A stretch of DNA of 64,000 nt from Bradyrhizobiaceae bacterium (GTDB lineage Bacteria; Pseudomonadota; Alphaproteobacteria; Rhizobiales; Aestuariivirgaceae). The notes under the pieces are model-generated. The model had not been told where the DNA came from and did no database searches. It worked only from the letters and a program-made list of their open reading frames with translations. The stretch lies in contig CANJMQ010000009.1 of the NCBI GenBank assembly GCA_947475225.1, positions 1 to 64,000 of the forward strand. Reading direction: 5' to 3'. The position numbers and the translations under genes were made by a program. Positions 54,345 through 64,000 of the stretch are shown piece after piece (the first letter of the stretch is position 1; each line of letters opens with the position of its first letter).

Positions 54345-54716
54345 ATGGAATCCGATGGCTCGTTCACTCTCATCTCCCCCGGCTATCGTCCCACGGCGGG
54401 GCGGCTGGCCTTCACCATCAGCGCGCAGCTGGTCGCCGAGATGGATGATGACGACCTTGCCGAGAGCTGGCGGGCGGCGGTGGAACTGACGGCCCGCGAG
54501 GCAGCCGAACTCAGCGACGCCGCGGCGCTCAACCTGATGGAATTGCTGGAGGAGGGGCTGCCCACGGCGGACCTTCCGGTTGCCGTTGCCGATGCGGCCG
54601 TGGTGTTCCTGATCGCCATGAAGCGGCATGGCATTTCCGACCCGAAGCGGATTCCTGCCTGCGCCGTGATGTGGAACCTGCACGCCGAACGTGCGCGCGT
54701 CCACGTCGCCTCATGA
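54345..54716 (+). CDS. Hypothetical protein
   Basis: 124 aa, acidic; stop overlaps the next gene start by ATGA. Confidence 0.5.
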   Translation: MESDGSFTLISPGYRPTAGRLAFTISAQLVAEMDDDDLAESWRAAVELTAREAAELSDAAALNLMELLEEGLPTADLPVAVADAAVVFLIAMKRHGISDPKRIPACAVMWNLHAERARVHVAS

Positions 54717-55156
54717 AGACGCGACCGCCCGACAAGACGCCGCCGGTTTCGGCGGAGGACTACGGCCGCGCCCTCAGAGGCCTGGGCTTCAACCTGCTGG
54801 TGACCGACGTGCCGCGCTCCGTGACCTTTGCGACCGAGGTGCTGGGCGCCACCAGCTTCTATGACGATGCCGATTTTGCGGCTTTGCGCTGGAGCGGCCA
54901 GGACTTCATGTTCCACGCCGACCATGCCTATCGCGACAACCCGCTGTCGGGCATCGTCGCCGGTCTCGAGGCCCGTGGTGCGGGCGTCGAGCTGCGGCTT
55001 TATGGCTGCGATCCCGACGTGGCCGAATCAAAGGCGCGGGAACTGGGCTTCACGGTACTGTCGGGAACCATCGACAAGCCGCACGGGCTGCGCGAATGCG
55101 TGATCCTCGATGATGACGGATACGCCTGGGTGCCGGCTGTGGCGCTCCGCCGATAG
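54713..55156 (+). CDS. VOC/glyoxalase family protein
   Basis: LGFNLLVTDVPRSVTFATEVLGATSFYDDADFAALRWSGQDFMFHAD; YAWVPAVAL. Confidence 0.75.
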   Translation: MKTRPPDKTPPVSAEDYGRALRGLGFNLLVTDVPRSVTFATEVLGATSFYDDADFAALRWSGQDFMFHADHAYRDNPLSGIVAGLEARGAGVELRLYGCDPDVAESKARELGFTVLSGTIDKPHGLRECVILDDDGYAWVPAVALRR

Positions 55157-55473
55157 GCGACCAGTCGAAGACCGCCGTCACGAAATCGCTGGCTTCAGGC
55201 GGCCTCCGCCATCTCGTCACCCGGCGCGTGCAGCGAGCGGAGTTGTGCAGCGGAATTGGCGGGTTTTACCGCGAATCCTTGGTTTCGGACCACGAAATCA
55301 AGAATATGGTGCAATGCAGCAAAAAACCGGCTAATGACCCATACAGTTCTCGCATGGCGCCGCGCAGTTGCGGGATGGCTGGCCTTACCGGGGTTGCGAC
55401 CCTGACCCTTGCCGGGGTGGCAGGCGGCTTCTAGGTTGCGCCACCGTTTCAGTTTCGTTTGGAGGATGGCCTC

Positions 55474-56973
55474 ATGGTCAAGGAAATCGGACATTTCATC
55501 GGCGGCAAGCATGTGAAGGGCACGTCTGGCCGCTTTGCCGACGTGTTCAACCCCAACACCGGCGAGGTTCAGGCGAAGGTGGCGCTGGCGTCTGCCGCCG
55601 AACTCCGCGCCGCTGTGGAAAACGCCAAGGCCGCTCAGCCCGAATGGGCGGCGAAGAACCCGCAGGTCCGCGCCCGCGTGATGATGCGCTTCCTCGAACT
55701 TTCGCGCATCCATGCCGAGGAGATCGCCACGCTGATCTCCATGGAACATGGCAAGACCATTCCCGATGCGCTGGGTGATTTGCAGCGCGGCGTCGAGGTC
55801 GTCGAATTCGCCTGCGGCATTCCGCATCTGCTGAAGGGCGACTACAGCGACGGTGCCGGCCCCGGCATCGACATGTATTCGATGCGCCAGCCGCTCGGCA
55901 TCGCGGCGGGCATCACGCCGTTCAACTTTCCGGCCATGATCCCCCTGTGGAAGGCCGCCCCGGCAATCGCCTGCGGCAATGCCTTTATCCTCAAGCCATC
56001 GGAGCGTGACCCGTCCTGTCCGATGCGGCTTGCCGAACTGTTCCTCGAGGCAGGGCTGCCCGCCGGCATCTTCAACGTGGTGAACGGCGACAAGGAAGCG
56101 GTTGACGGCATCCTCGATGATCCGGACATCGCGGCTGTTGGCTTCGTCGGCTCGACGCCGATTGCGCATTACGTCTATTCGCGCGCCACCAACAACGGCA
56201 AGCGCGCGCAGTGCTTCGGCGGTGCCAAGAACCACATGCTGATCATGCCGGATGCCGACATGGACAAGGCCGTCGATGCGCTGATCGGTGCCGGCTACGG
56301 CTCGGCGGGCGAGCGCTGCATGGCGATCTCGGTGGCCGTGCCGGTGGGCGAGGCGACGGCCGATGCGCTGGTCGCCAAGCTCATGCCGCGCGTTGAAAAG
56401 CTGAAGGTGGGTCTCTCCACCGACCGCGAGGCCGACTACGGCCCGCTCGTCACCAAGCAGGCGATGGACCGCGTCATCGGTTACATCGACGCTGGCGTCA
56501 AGGAAGGCGCCACGCTGAAGGTCGATGGCCGCGGCTTCAAGATGCAGGGCTATGAGAACGGCTACTTCCTCGGCGGCACGCTGTTCGACAACGTGACGAA
56601 GGACATGAAGATCTACAAGGAAGAGATCTTCGGGCCCGTGCTCTCCGTTGTGCGCGCCAAGACCTATGACGAGGGCCTGAAGCTGGTGAACGACCATGAA
56701 TATGGCAACGGCACCGCGATCTTCACGCGCGACGGCGATACCGCGCGCGACTTTGCCTCGCGCTGCCAGATCGGCATGGTGGGCATCAACGTCCCGATCC
56801 CGGTGCCGCTGGCCTATCACACCTTCGGTGGCTGGAAGCGCTCGTCTTTCGGCGATCTGAACCAGCACGGGCCTGACTCGGTGCGCTTCTACACCAAGAC
56901 CAAGACGGTGACGGCGCGCTGGCCGTCCGGCATCAAGGAAGGCGCGCAGTTCTCGATCCCGACGATGCGCTGA
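55474..56973 (+). CDS. mmsA: CoA-acylating methylmalonate-semialdehyde dehydrogenase
   Basis: GITPFNFPAMIPLWKAAPAIACGNAFILKPSERDPSCP; GGAKNHMLIMPDADMDKAVDALIGAGYGSAGERCMAISVAVPVG. Confidence 0.95.
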   Translation: MVKEIGHFIGGKHVKGTSGRFADVFNPNTGEVQAKVALASAAELRAAVENAKAAQPEWAAKNPQVRARVMMRFLELSRIHAEEIATLISMEHGKTIPDALGDLQRGVEVVEFACGIPHLLKGDYSDGAGPGIDMYSMRQPLGIAAGITPFNFPAMIPLWKAAPAIACGNAFILKPSERDPSCPMRLAELFLEAGLPAGIFNVVNGDKEAVDGILDDPDIAAVGFVGSTPIAHYVYSRATNNGKRAQCFGGAKNHMLIMPDADMDKAVDALIGAGYGSAGERCMAISVAVPVGEATADALVAKLMPRVEKLKVGLSTDREADYGPLVTKQAMDRVIGYIDAGVKEGATLKVDGRGFKMQGYENGYFLGGTLFDNVTKDMKIYKEEIFGPVLSVVRAKTYDEGLKLVNDHEYGNGTAIFTRDGDTARDFASRCQIGMVGINVPIPVPLAYHTFGGWKRSSFGDLNQHGPDSVRFYTKTKTVTARWPSGIKEGAQFSIPTMR

Positions 56974-57058
56974 TGATCGGCACGACACCACGCGGGCGGC
57001 CCCGGAACACCGGAGCCGCCATTCTGTCTGCGACATTCAGGTAATGGGAGTTCACGGC

Positions 57059-57358
57059 ATGGCACAGCGGCATTCGGCCTTCGACATGGGGTTCTCCTCC
57101 GCCGAGGTCATCGCGCGGCGCATGCCCGGGCTGTGGTGGGGCATGATGAACCCCACTGCCGCCTCCAACGCCGAGGTGACCAAGATGGTGGTCGAAAAGC
57201 AGATGGCCTTCGCCGAAACCTGCTTCGCGGTGCAGGCCGAACTGTTCATGATGATGGCGTCGCCCTGGGCTGCGGGCAGTGCTGACCGCCTGATGCAGGC
57301 CGCACTTGGCCCTTCCGCCAAGCGCGTGAAGGCAAACGTGAAGCGGTTGCGGCGCTGA
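57059..57358 (+). CDS. Small phasin-like/hypothetical protein
   Basis: 100 aa helical protein; MVVEKQMAFAETCFAVQAELFMM; family not certain. Confidence 0.5.
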   Translation: MAQRHSAFDMGFSSAEVIARRMPGLWWGMMNPTAASNAEVTKMVVEKQMAFAETCFAVQAELFMMMASPWAAGSADRLMQAALGPSAKRVKANVKRLRR

Positions 57359-57385
57359 GCGTCCGGAACGAGAAACCGCGCCATC

Positions 57386-58000
57386 ATGATGCACGAGACG
57401 CCCCTGCCCGTCGGATGTCACCCGTTGCCGCCCGACCACATCGCCAATGTGGTGACCTGCCTTGAAATGCATGCAAGACCCGCGCTGCGCCCCTCACCCG
57501 ACAGCGGCTTCTCGCTCGAACGCATGGGTGCTGAGGACACCGAGCGCTTCCGCGCCCTGTTCCGCGCCATCGGGCAGGACATCATGTGGTTCTCGCGGCT
57601 GATCATCCCCGAGGAAAAACTCAGCAGCATCATCGGCGACGCCAATGTCTTCTGCTTCGCGCTGGTGCGGGAGGGCCAGGACATCGGCCTGCTCGAACTC
57701 GATTTCCGCATGGAAGGCCAGTGCGAGCTGTCCTTCTTCGGCGTGGTGCCCTCCGCGGTGGGCGGTGGCGCCGGGCGCTACCTGATGAACGAGGCGCTGA
57801 CGCGGGCCTGGGCGAGGCCCATCACGCGGATGTGGGTGCACACCTGCCATTTTGACCACCCCTCGGCGCTGGCCTTCTACCAGCGCTCGGGCTTCCGGCC
57901 CTATGCGGTGATGGTGGAGGTCCACCCAGACCCGCGCCTGATGGGCGCCATGCCGAAACACGCGAGTCCCAAGGTGCCGCTGGTCGAGCAGGACGGCTGA
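57386..58000 (+). CDS. GNAT family N-acetyltransferase
   Basis: LSFFGVVPSAVGGGAGRYLMNEALTRAW; HPSALAFYQRSGF. Confidence 0.85.
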   Translation: MMHETPLPVGCHPLPPDHIANVVTCLEMHARPALRPSPDSGFSLERMGAEDTERFRALFRAIGQDIMWFSRLIIPEEKLSSIIGDANVFCFALVREGQDIGLLELDFRMEGQCELSFFGVVPSAVGGGAGRYLMNEALTRAWARPITRMWVHTCHFDHPSALAFYQRSGFRPYAVMVEVHPDPRLMGAMPKHASPKVPLVEQDG

Positions 58001-58015
58001 CCCCTCCTTGATGCC

Positions 58016-58040
58016 GTCATCTCGGCTTTCGCCGGGGTGA
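58016..58040. repeat. Palindromic intergenic repeat (single unit)
   Basis: GTCATCTCGGCTTTCGCCGGGGTGA. Confidence 0.65.
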
Positions 58041-58112
58041 GGGCGGCATAAACGGTGGCGGCCCGTGGGGTGGTTAGCGAATGTTTACCGCCACACCCTA
58101 CCCTCCCTTCCC

Positions 58113-59048
58113 ATGTCCGACTTCGCCACCAGCTTGAGCCCCGATGCGCTTGCCGCCGTGCAGGGGTGGCTTTCGAGCCTGAAGTCCGAGCGGCGCATGT
58201 CGGCGCAGACGCTCGAAGCCTATGCGCGGGACTTTGGGCAGTTCGCGCAGTTCATGGCCGATCATCTCGGCGGCGCGCCGTCAAACCGTGAGCTTGCGGA
58301 ACTGACCGTCTCCGACTTCCGCGCCTTCCTCGCCCGGCGGCGCAGCCAGGGCGTGGAAAGCCGCACGCTGGCGCGCCAGCTCTCAAGCCTGCGCTCCTTC
58401 TATCGCCATGCCGAGAAGACCGGGCTGTTCCGCAACCCCGCCCTCTCCGCGCTGCGCTCTCCGAAGCTGCCGCATGCGGTGCCCAAGCCGCTCTCGCCCG
58501 AGAAGGCGCGCGCCGTGGCGAAGGCTGACGCGCTGGCCACCGATGAAACCCCGCGCTGGGTGCTGGCCCGCGACCAGGCGGTGCTGACGCTGCTCTATGC
58601 CTGTGGCCTTCGCATTTCCGAGGCGCTCAACCTCACCACGCTGCAGGCCGATGCCACGACGCTCTCCATCACCGGCAAGGGCAACAAGACGCGCCTTGTG
58701 CCGCTGCTGCCGGTGGCGCGTGAGGCAGTGACAGCCTATCGCGACCTCTGCCCCTTCGCGCTGTCACCCAAGGAACCGATGTTCCGCGGTGTGAAGGGCG
58801 GGCCGCTCAATGCCCGCAACATCCAGTTGCTGATCGCCCGCCTGCGCGGCGCGCTGGGCCTGCCCGAGACGGCGACGCCGCACGCGCTGCGCCACTCCTT
58901 CGCCACGCATCTGCTCGCCAATGGTGCGGACCTGCGCGTCATCCAGGAACTGCTGGGCCATGCCAGCCTGTCCACCACGCAGGTCTACACCGAAGTGAAC
59001 CGCGCGCATTTGCTCGCGCAATACCGCAAGGCACACCCGCGCGCCTGA
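58113..59048 (+). CDS. xerC: Tyrosine recombinase XerC
   Basis: RLLRISEALNLTT-type catalytic R (YACGLRISEALNL), HALRHSFATHLLANGADLRVIQELLGHASLSTTQVYTEVN. Confidence 0.9.
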   Translation: MSDFATSLSPDALAAVQGWLSSLKSERRMSAQTLEAYARDFGQFAQFMADHLGGAPSNRELAELTVSDFRAFLARRRSQGVESRTLARQLSSLRSFYRHAEKTGLFRNPALSALRSPKLPHAVPKPLSPEKARAVAKADALATDETPRWVLARDQAVLTLLYACGLRISEALNLTTLQADATTLSITGKGNKTRLVPLLPVAREAVTAYRDLCPFALSPKEPMFRGVKGGPLNARNIQLLIARLRGALGLPETATPHALRHSFATHLLANGADLRVIQELLGHASLSTTQVYTEVNRAHLLAQYRKAHPRA

Positions 59049-59086
59049 GGCTGGAAGTTGGGGCGCGCGCGCGCTAGTTTTCATTC

Positions 59087-60415
59087 ATGCCCAAGATCAA
59101 GCTCGTTCAACCAGATGCCCAACTCCCCAAACAGGCCTCCGTCTGCGTGATCGGCGGGGGCGTGGCGGGTGTGTCGACCGCGCTTGAACTGGCTGAGCGA
59201 GGGCTCGACGTGGTGCTGCTGGAAAAGGGCGAGATCGCCTGCGAGCAGTCGAGCCGGAACTGGGGCTGGTGCCGCCAGATGGGGCGCGATGCCCGCGAGA
59301 TTCCGCTGATCCAGGTGTCCATGGGGTTGTGGGACGGCATGGACGCCCGCGTCGAGGGCCAGACCGGATTCAACCGCTGCGGCATACTCTATCTCTGCGA
59401 GACCGATGCGCAGCTGGCGCAGAAGGGCGACTGGTTCGAGAAGAACGCCAAGCCTGCCGGGCTTTTGACGCGCATGATCGGCGCCAATGAGGCGAACGAG
59501 CTGCAGCCCGGCTGTACGCGGCCGTGGAAGGGCGCGCTCTATACGTCCAATGATGGCCGCGCCGAACCCTTCGTCGCTGTGCCGCTGATGGCCGAGGCGC
59601 TGAGGCGCAAGGGTGGCAAGCTCTTCACCAACTGCGCGGTGCGCGGGCTGGAGACGAAGGGCGGGCGCATCTCCGCCGTGGTGACGGAGAAGGGGGCGAT
59701 CGCCTGCGACACGGTGGTGCTGGCAGGTGGCGCATGGTCGCGCCGCTTCTGCGGCAACCTCGGCATCGCGCTGCCGCAGCTCAGTGTCGTCAACTCGGTG
59801 ATGCGCACCGAGCCCATCGACACGGGTCTGACACGGACTTTTTCCGGCGGTCGTTTTGCGGTCCGGAAGCGGCTGGATGGCGGCTACACCATCGCGCACA
59901 ATCATTTCTCGGTCGCCGACATCGTGCCGGATAGCTTCCGGCTGCTGCGCGTATTCATGCCTGCGCTGATGCTGGACCGCAAGGGGCTCCGCCTCAGGCT
60001 CGGCAAGCGCTTCATCGATGAGGCGAAACTGAAGCGGCGCTGGGCGCTCGACGAGGTGTCACCCTTCGAACAGGTGCGCATCCTCGACCCCGAGCCGGTG
60101 CGCGACATTCTCGACGAGGCGGAGAGGGGGCTGAAAGACTATTACCCGGTGTTCAAGCCGATGAAGATCGCCGAGCGCTGGGCGGGCTGCATCGATGCGC
60201 TGCCCGACGCGGTGCCGATCATCTCGAAGGTGGAGAAGCTGCCGGGCTTCCATTTATGTACCGGCTTCTCAGGGCACGGCTTTGGCCTTGGCCCGGGTGC
60301 GGGCAAGCTGATGGCGGAGATCGTGACGGGGGAGACGCCGTGCGTGGACCCGTCGCCGTTCCGCTATGCGCGGTTCTTCGACGGGTCGAACCCGCGGCCG
60401 TCGACGGGGTTGTAG
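59087..60415 (+). CDS. NAD(P)/FAD-dependent oxidoreductase (DAO family)
   Basis: VCVIGGGVAGVSTALELAERGLDVVLLEKGEIACEQSSRNWGWCRQMGRD; C-terminal GFSGHGFGLGPGAGKLMAEIV. Confidence 0.88.
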   Translation: MPKIKLVQPDAQLPKQASVCVIGGGVAGVSTALELAERGLDVVLLEKGEIACEQSSRNWGWCRQMGRDAREIPLIQVSMGLWDGMDARVEGQTGFNRCGILYLCETDAQLAQKGDWFEKNAKPAGLLTRMIGANEANELQPGCTRPWKGALYTSNDGRAEPFVAVPLMAEALRRKGGKLFTNCAVRGLETKGGRISAVVTEKGAIACDTVVLAGGAWSRRFCGNLGIALPQLSVVNSVMRTEPIDTGLTRTFSGGRFAVRKRLDGGYTIAHNHFSVADIVPDSFRLLRVFMPALMLDRKGLRLRLGKRFIDEAKLKRRWALDEVSPFEQVRILDPEPVRDILDEAERGLKDYYPVFKPMKIAERWAGCIDALPDAVPIISKVEKLPGFHLCTGFSGHGFGLGPGAGKLMAEIVTGETPCVDPSPFRYARFFDGSNPRPSTGL

Positions 60416-60431
60416 TTCACAGGGGAATGCT

Positions 60432-60456
60432 TTCACCCCGGCCTTCGCCGGGGTGA
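60432..60456. repeat. Palindromic intergenic repeat (single unit)
   Basis: TTCACCCCGGCCTTCGCCGGGGTGA, near-perfect palindrome between convergent genes; may serve as bidirectional terminator. Confidence 0.7.
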
Positions 60457-60467
60457 CGCCAGTATGA

Positions 60468-61856
60468 TCAGGAATGAATGGCCCGGCCCGCCACGGCCAT
60501 GGCGGCTTCCTTCACCGCTTCCGACAGTGTCGGGTGCGCGTGGCAGGTGCGGGCGAGGTCTTCCGCCGAGCCGCCGAATTCCATCAGCACGGCGGCCTCG
60601 TGGATGAGTTCGCCGGCCATGGGGCCGACGATGTGCACGCCCAGCACGCGGTCGGTCTTGGCATCGGCCAGAACCTTCACGAAGCCGTCGGTCGTCTGGT
60701 TGGCCTTGGCGCGGCCGTTGGCGAGGAACAGGAACTTGCCGGCCTTGTAGTCCATGCCTTCGGCCTTCAGCTCTTCCTCCGTCTTGCCGACGGCGGCAAC
60801 TTCCGGGTTCGTGTAGACGACGCCGGGGATGGTTGCATAGTTCACGTGGCCCGCCTGGCCCACCAGGATTTCAGCAAGTGCGATGCCTTCGTCCTCTGCC
60901 TTGTGGGCCAGCATGGGGCCGCGGATGACGTCGCCGATGGCATAGATGCCCGGCACATTGGTCTGGAAGTGGTCGTCCACCTCGACCCGGCCGCGATTGT
61001 CGAGCTTGACGCCCACGGCGTCGAGGCCGAGGCCTTCGGTGTAGGGCGTTCGGCCGACGGCGACGAGCACCACCTCGGCCTCGATGGCCTCAGGCGTGCC
61101 GCCTGCGGCGGGTTCCACCGTAAGGGTGACCTTGTCCTTGCCCTTCACCGCGCCCGTGACCTTGGATGACAGGCGGAAGGCAAAGCCCTGCTTTTGCAGC
61201 ATGCGCTGGAAGTTCTTGGCGACGTCCAAGTCCATGCCCGGCAGGATGCGGTCAAGATATTCGATGACCGTCACCTTGGCGCCGAGGCGCGCATAGACCG
61301 AGCCGAGCTCGAGGCCGATGACGCCCGCGCCGATCACCGCCAGCGTGGCGGGCACATTCTCGAGAGCCAGCGCGCCCGTCGAGGAGACGATCTGCTTTTC
61401 GTCGACGTCGATGCCCTTGAGCTTCGCGACATCAGAACCCGTCGCGATGATGATGGACTTGGTCTCGAGGGTGTCCTTGCCGACAGTGACCTTGCCCGGC
61501 CCGGTGATCTTGCCGGTTCCGGTGAACACAGTGACCTTGTTCTTCTTCAGCAGGAAATCGATGCCCTTGGTGTTGCCGTCGATGGCTTCCTGCTTGAAGC
61601 CCATCATCCTGGGGAAGTCGACGCTTGTCTCCGCCTTGATGCCCATCTTGGCGAAGGCATGCTTCGACTCGGCATAGAGTTCAGACGCATGCAGCAGCGC
61701 CTTCGATGGAATGCAGCCGACGTTGAGGCAGGTGCCGCCATGGGTGGCGCGCTTCTCCACCACCGCGACCTTGAGACCGAGCTGGGCGGCCCGGATGGCG
61801 CAGACATAGCCGCCGGGGCCGGTGCCGATGATGGTGACGTCGAACTGGTTCGCCAT
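60468..61856 (-). CDS. lpdA: Dihydrolipoyl dehydrogenase (E3)
   Basis: [54 protein letters not shown]. Confidence 0.96.
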   Translation of the reverse strand: MANQFDVTIIGTGPGGYVCAIRAAQLGLKVAVVEKRATHGGTCLNVGCIPSKALLHASELYAESKHAFAKMGIKAETSVDFPRMMGFKQEAIDGNTKGIDFLLKKNKVTVFTGTGKITGPGKVTVGKDTLETKSIIIATGSDVAKLKGIDVDEKQIVSSTGALALENVPATLAVIGAGVIGLELGSVYARLGAKVTVIEYLDRILPGMDLDVAKNFQRMLQKQGFAFRLSSKVTGAVKGKDKVTLTVEPAAGGTPEAIEAEVVLVAVGRTPYTEGLGLDAVGVKLDNRGRVEVDDHFQTNVPGIYAIGDVIRGPMLAHKAEDEGIALAEILVGQAGHVNYATIPGVVYTNPEVAAVGKTEEELKAEGMDYKAGKFLFLANGRAKANQTTDGFVKVLADAKTDRVLGVHIVGPMAGELIHEAAVLMEFGGSAEDLARTCHAHPTLSEAVKEAAMAVAGRAIHS

Positions 61857-61868
61857 GGTGTTTTCCTG

Positions 61869-62618
61869 TTAGCAGCGTCCGCCGGCCACGGGGATGATGG
61901 AGCCGGTGACATAGGAGGATTGGTCCGAGCACAGCCACATGATGGCGTCGGCCACCTCGTCTGCCGTGCCTTCGCGCTTCATGGGGATGGCGTCGCGCAT
62001 CAGCTTGACGCGACCCTTGATGCCTGAGCTGTCATGAATCTCGGTATCGATGATGCCGGGGCGCAGCGCGTTGACGCGCACGCCCTCGGCGGCGACCTCG
62101 CGGCCGAGCCCGATGGTGAGCACGTCGATGGCACCCTTGCTGGCGCCGTATTCGACGCCGAGGCCCGGTGCGCCGTGATAGGCGGCGGCGGATGACATGT
62201 TGACGATCGAGCCGCCCGTTCCGCCATGCTTCGTCGACATGCGCTTCACGGCTTCGCGCGCGCAGATGATGGAGCCGAAGGTGTTGATGTCAAAGATGCG
62301 GCGGATGCGCTCCGTCGTCATCTCGTCCAGCCGGTTCTGCTGGTCCATGACGCCGGCGTTGTTGACGAGAACCTTGAGGGTCCCGAGCTTGTCGGCGGCG
62401 GCGAAGAGGGCGAGGCTGTCGGCCTCCTTCGCCACGTCGCCCTTGATGGCAACGGCCTTGCCGCCCGCGGCGGCGATGGATGTCACCACCTCGTCGGCGG
62501 CGGCGGCATTTGAGGTGTAGTTGACGACGACTGTGTAGCCCGCCGCACCGAGCTTGAGGGCGGCGGCCCTGCCGATTCCGCGGCTGCCGCCGGTGACGAT
62601 GGCGATGTTGTTGGTCAT
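61869..62618 (-). CDS. SDR family oxidoreductase
   Basis: AIVTGGSRGIGRAAALKLGAAGYTV; EYGASKGAIDVLTIGLGREVA. Confidence 0.9.
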   Translation of the reverse strand: MTNNIAIVTGGSRGIGRAAALKLGAAGYTVVVNYTSNAAAADEVVTSIAAAGGKAVAIKGDVAKEADSLALFAAADKLGTLKVLVNNAGVMDQQNRLDEMTTERIRRIFDINTFGSIICAREAVKRMSTKHGGTGGSIVNMSSAAAYHGAPGLGVEYGASKGAIDVLTIGLGREVAAEGVRVNALRPGIIDTEIHDSSGIKGRVKLMRDAIPMKREGTADEVADAIMWLCSDQSSYVTGSIIPVAGGRC

Positions 62619-62639
62619 GCACGTCCTCCCCATTTATCC

Positions 62640-62722
62640 GTTACCCCGGCGAAAGCCGGGGCCCCGCTGTCTGCCCGCGTGGCTGTCGCCCGAAGCGGGG
62701 TCCCGGCTTTCGCCGGGATCAC
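62640..62722. repeat. Double palindromic intergenic repeat
   Basis: GTTACCCCGGCGAAAGCCGGGGCCCCG...CGGGGTCCCGGCTTTCGCCGGGATCAC; same layout as 27232-27308. Confidence 0.85.
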
Positions 62723-62732
62723 GGGCTTATTG

Positions 62733-63941
62733 TTAAAGTTCCAGAATCGTCCGCTGCGGGTCTTCCAGGTTCTCCTTCACGCGCACCAGGAAGGTGACGG
62801 CTTCCTTGCCGTCGACGATGCGGTGGTCATAGGAGAGCGCAAGATACATCATCGGGCGTATCACCACCTGGCCGTTGATTGCCACCGGGCGCTCCTGGAT
62901 CTTGTGCATGCCGAGGATGCCGGACTGCGGCGCATTGAGGATGGGCGTCGACATCAGTGAGCCATACACACCACCGTTGGAGATGGTGAAGGTGCCGCCC
63001 TGCATGTCGGCGATCTGCAGGTTTCCGTCACGCGCGCGCTTGCCGAATTCGGCGATGGCCTTCTCGATGCCGGCAAAGGACAGCATGTCGGCGTCGCGCA
63101 GCACGGGAACGACGAGGCCCTTGTCGGTGCCCACCGCCACGCCGATGTTGTAGAAGTTCTTGTAGACGATGTCGTCGCCGTCGATCTCGGCGTTGACGGC
63201 GGGAATCTCCTTCAGCGCCTGGATGCAGGCCTTCACGAAGAAGCTCATGAAGCCGAGCTTCACGCCGTGCTTCTTCTCGAAGATGTCCTTGTACTGGTTC
63301 CTCAGCGCCATGGTCGCCGTCATGTCCACCTCGTTGAAGGTGGTGAGCATGGCGGCGGTGTTCTGCGCGTCCTTGAGGCGGCGCGCGATGGTGAGACGGA
63401 GCCGCGACATCTTCACGCGTTCCTCGCGCGAGGCGTCTGACGGGGCGCGGGCAGCAGGTGCGGGTGCTGCAGGAATGACCAGCGGCTTTGCCTCCGCCGC
63501 GGGCTTTTCGAGATGCGCGATCACGTCGCCCTTGGTGAGGCGGCCGTCCTTGCCGGTGCCGGCGACGGCAGCGGTGTCGACCTTGTTTTCCTCAACGATC
63601 TTGCGGACGGCAGGCGACAGTGTCTGCTCGGCCGTCTTGGCAGGCGCTGCGGCCTCGGCCTTCTTCGGCGCTTCGGCTGCCTTGGCGGGGGCGGCACCTG
63701 CCGCACCTTCCTCGATCATGCCGAGCAGGGCACCGACGTTCACCGTCACGCCTGGTTCGGCGGAGATGGAGGAGAGCTTGCCGGAGGCAGGTGCCGGGAC
63801 TTCGACCGTCACCTTGTCGGTTTCGAGTTCGACGAGGGGCTCATCGGCCTTCACCGCTTCGCCGGCCTTCTTGAACCACTTCGCAATCGTCGCCTCGGTC
63901 ACTGATTCACCCAGAGCCGGAACGCGGATTTCCTTTGCCAT
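62733..63941 (-). CDS. odhB: 2-oxoglutarate dehydrogenase E2 (dihydrolipoyllysine succinyltransferase)
   Basis: lipoyl domain [21 protein letters not shown]; catalytic [33 protein letters not shown]. Confidence 0.96.
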   Translation of the reverse strand: MAKEIRVPALGESVTEATIAKWFKKAGEAVKADEPLVELETDKVTVEVPAPASGKLSSISAEPGVTVNVGALLGMIEEGAAGAAPAKAAEAPKKAEAAAPAKTAEQTLSPAVRKIVEENKVDTAAVAGTGKDGRLTKGDVIAHLEKPAAEAKPLVIPAAPAPAARAPSDASREERVKMSRLRLTIARRLKDAQNTAAMLTTFNEVDMTATMALRNQYKDIFEKKHGVKLGFMSFFVKACIQALKEIPAVNAEIDGDDIVYKNFYNIGVAVGTDKGLVVPVLRDADMLSFAGIEKAIAEFGKRARDGNLQIADMQGGTFTISNGGVYGSLMSTPILNAPQSGILGMHKIQERPVAINGQVVIRPMMYLALSYDHRIVDGKEAVTFLVRVKENLEDPQRTILEL

Positions 63942-63954
63942 CGTATTTTGTCCC

Positions 63955-64000
63955 TTAAGCCTTGTTCTCGCCCAGCGCCTCGTCGAGGAACGTTCTCAGC
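63955..64000 (-). CDS. odhA: C-terminal end of upstream gene, presumably 2-oxoglutarate dehydrogenase E1
   Basis: minus-strand reading ...[14 protein letters not shown]-stop immediately upstream of odhB; identity inferred mainly from gene order. Confidence 0.5.
   Translation of the reverse strand, partial: LRTFLDEALGENKA

Noticed and set aside
55195-57036. 613-aa minus-strand ORF
   Set aside because: Antisense to the well-supported mmsA; low-complexity Arg/His/Ala-rich composition typical of shadow ORFs in GC-rich DNA.
58113-59048. XerC-type recombinase as sign of an integron or mobile island
   Set aside because: Sequence looks like housekeeping XerC; no attC arrays, transposases or phage genes nearby.

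Overview
Alphaproteobacterial (Rhizobiales-like), GC-rich chromosomal window with about 60 protein-coding genes. I saw no rRNA, tRNA, CRISPR or phage signal. Left part (0-22 kb): rpmA/rplU, three ethylmalonyl-CoA pathway genes (ecm, ccr, probable mcd), rlmN, argG and assorted housekeeping genes. 19.8-30 kb: a myo-inositol locus (RpiR/IolR-like regulator, iolG, SDR, iolC-DUF2090 fusion, iolD, iolB; no iolE in the window) with GGAA-N6-TTCC-type candidate operators and a separate, unexplained set of GCGCAA-N5-TTGCGC dyads. 30-54 kb: a dense accessory sugar/polyol region of three modules. Module A (42.5->30 kb, minus) has an ABC transporter, FGGY kinase, sn-glycerol-1-phosphate-dehydrogenase-like enzyme, GpsA-like dehydrogenase, SorC regulator, second FGGY kinase, HAD phosphatase and class II aldolase. 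Module B (50.5->42.6 kb, minus) is an eight-gene, mostly start/stop-overlapped operon with a G1P-dehydrogenase-like enzyme, FGGY kinase, SorC regulator, TPP-dependent E1 alpha and beta, an 80-aa free-standing lipoyl domain, class II FBP aldolase and a lipoate-protein-ligase-like protein. It has no E2 catalytic domain and no E3, and is my best candidate for an undescribed system. Module C (50.6-54.2 kb) has a DXR-II/DRL-like oxidoreductase, class II aldolase and divergent FGGY kinase. Right end: mmsA/iolA, xerC, lpdA-SDR-odhB-(odhA). GTCA-CCCCGGC-TTTC-GCCGGG-TGAC palindromic repeats occur between genes. All family calls come from reading the translations; no database search was possible.
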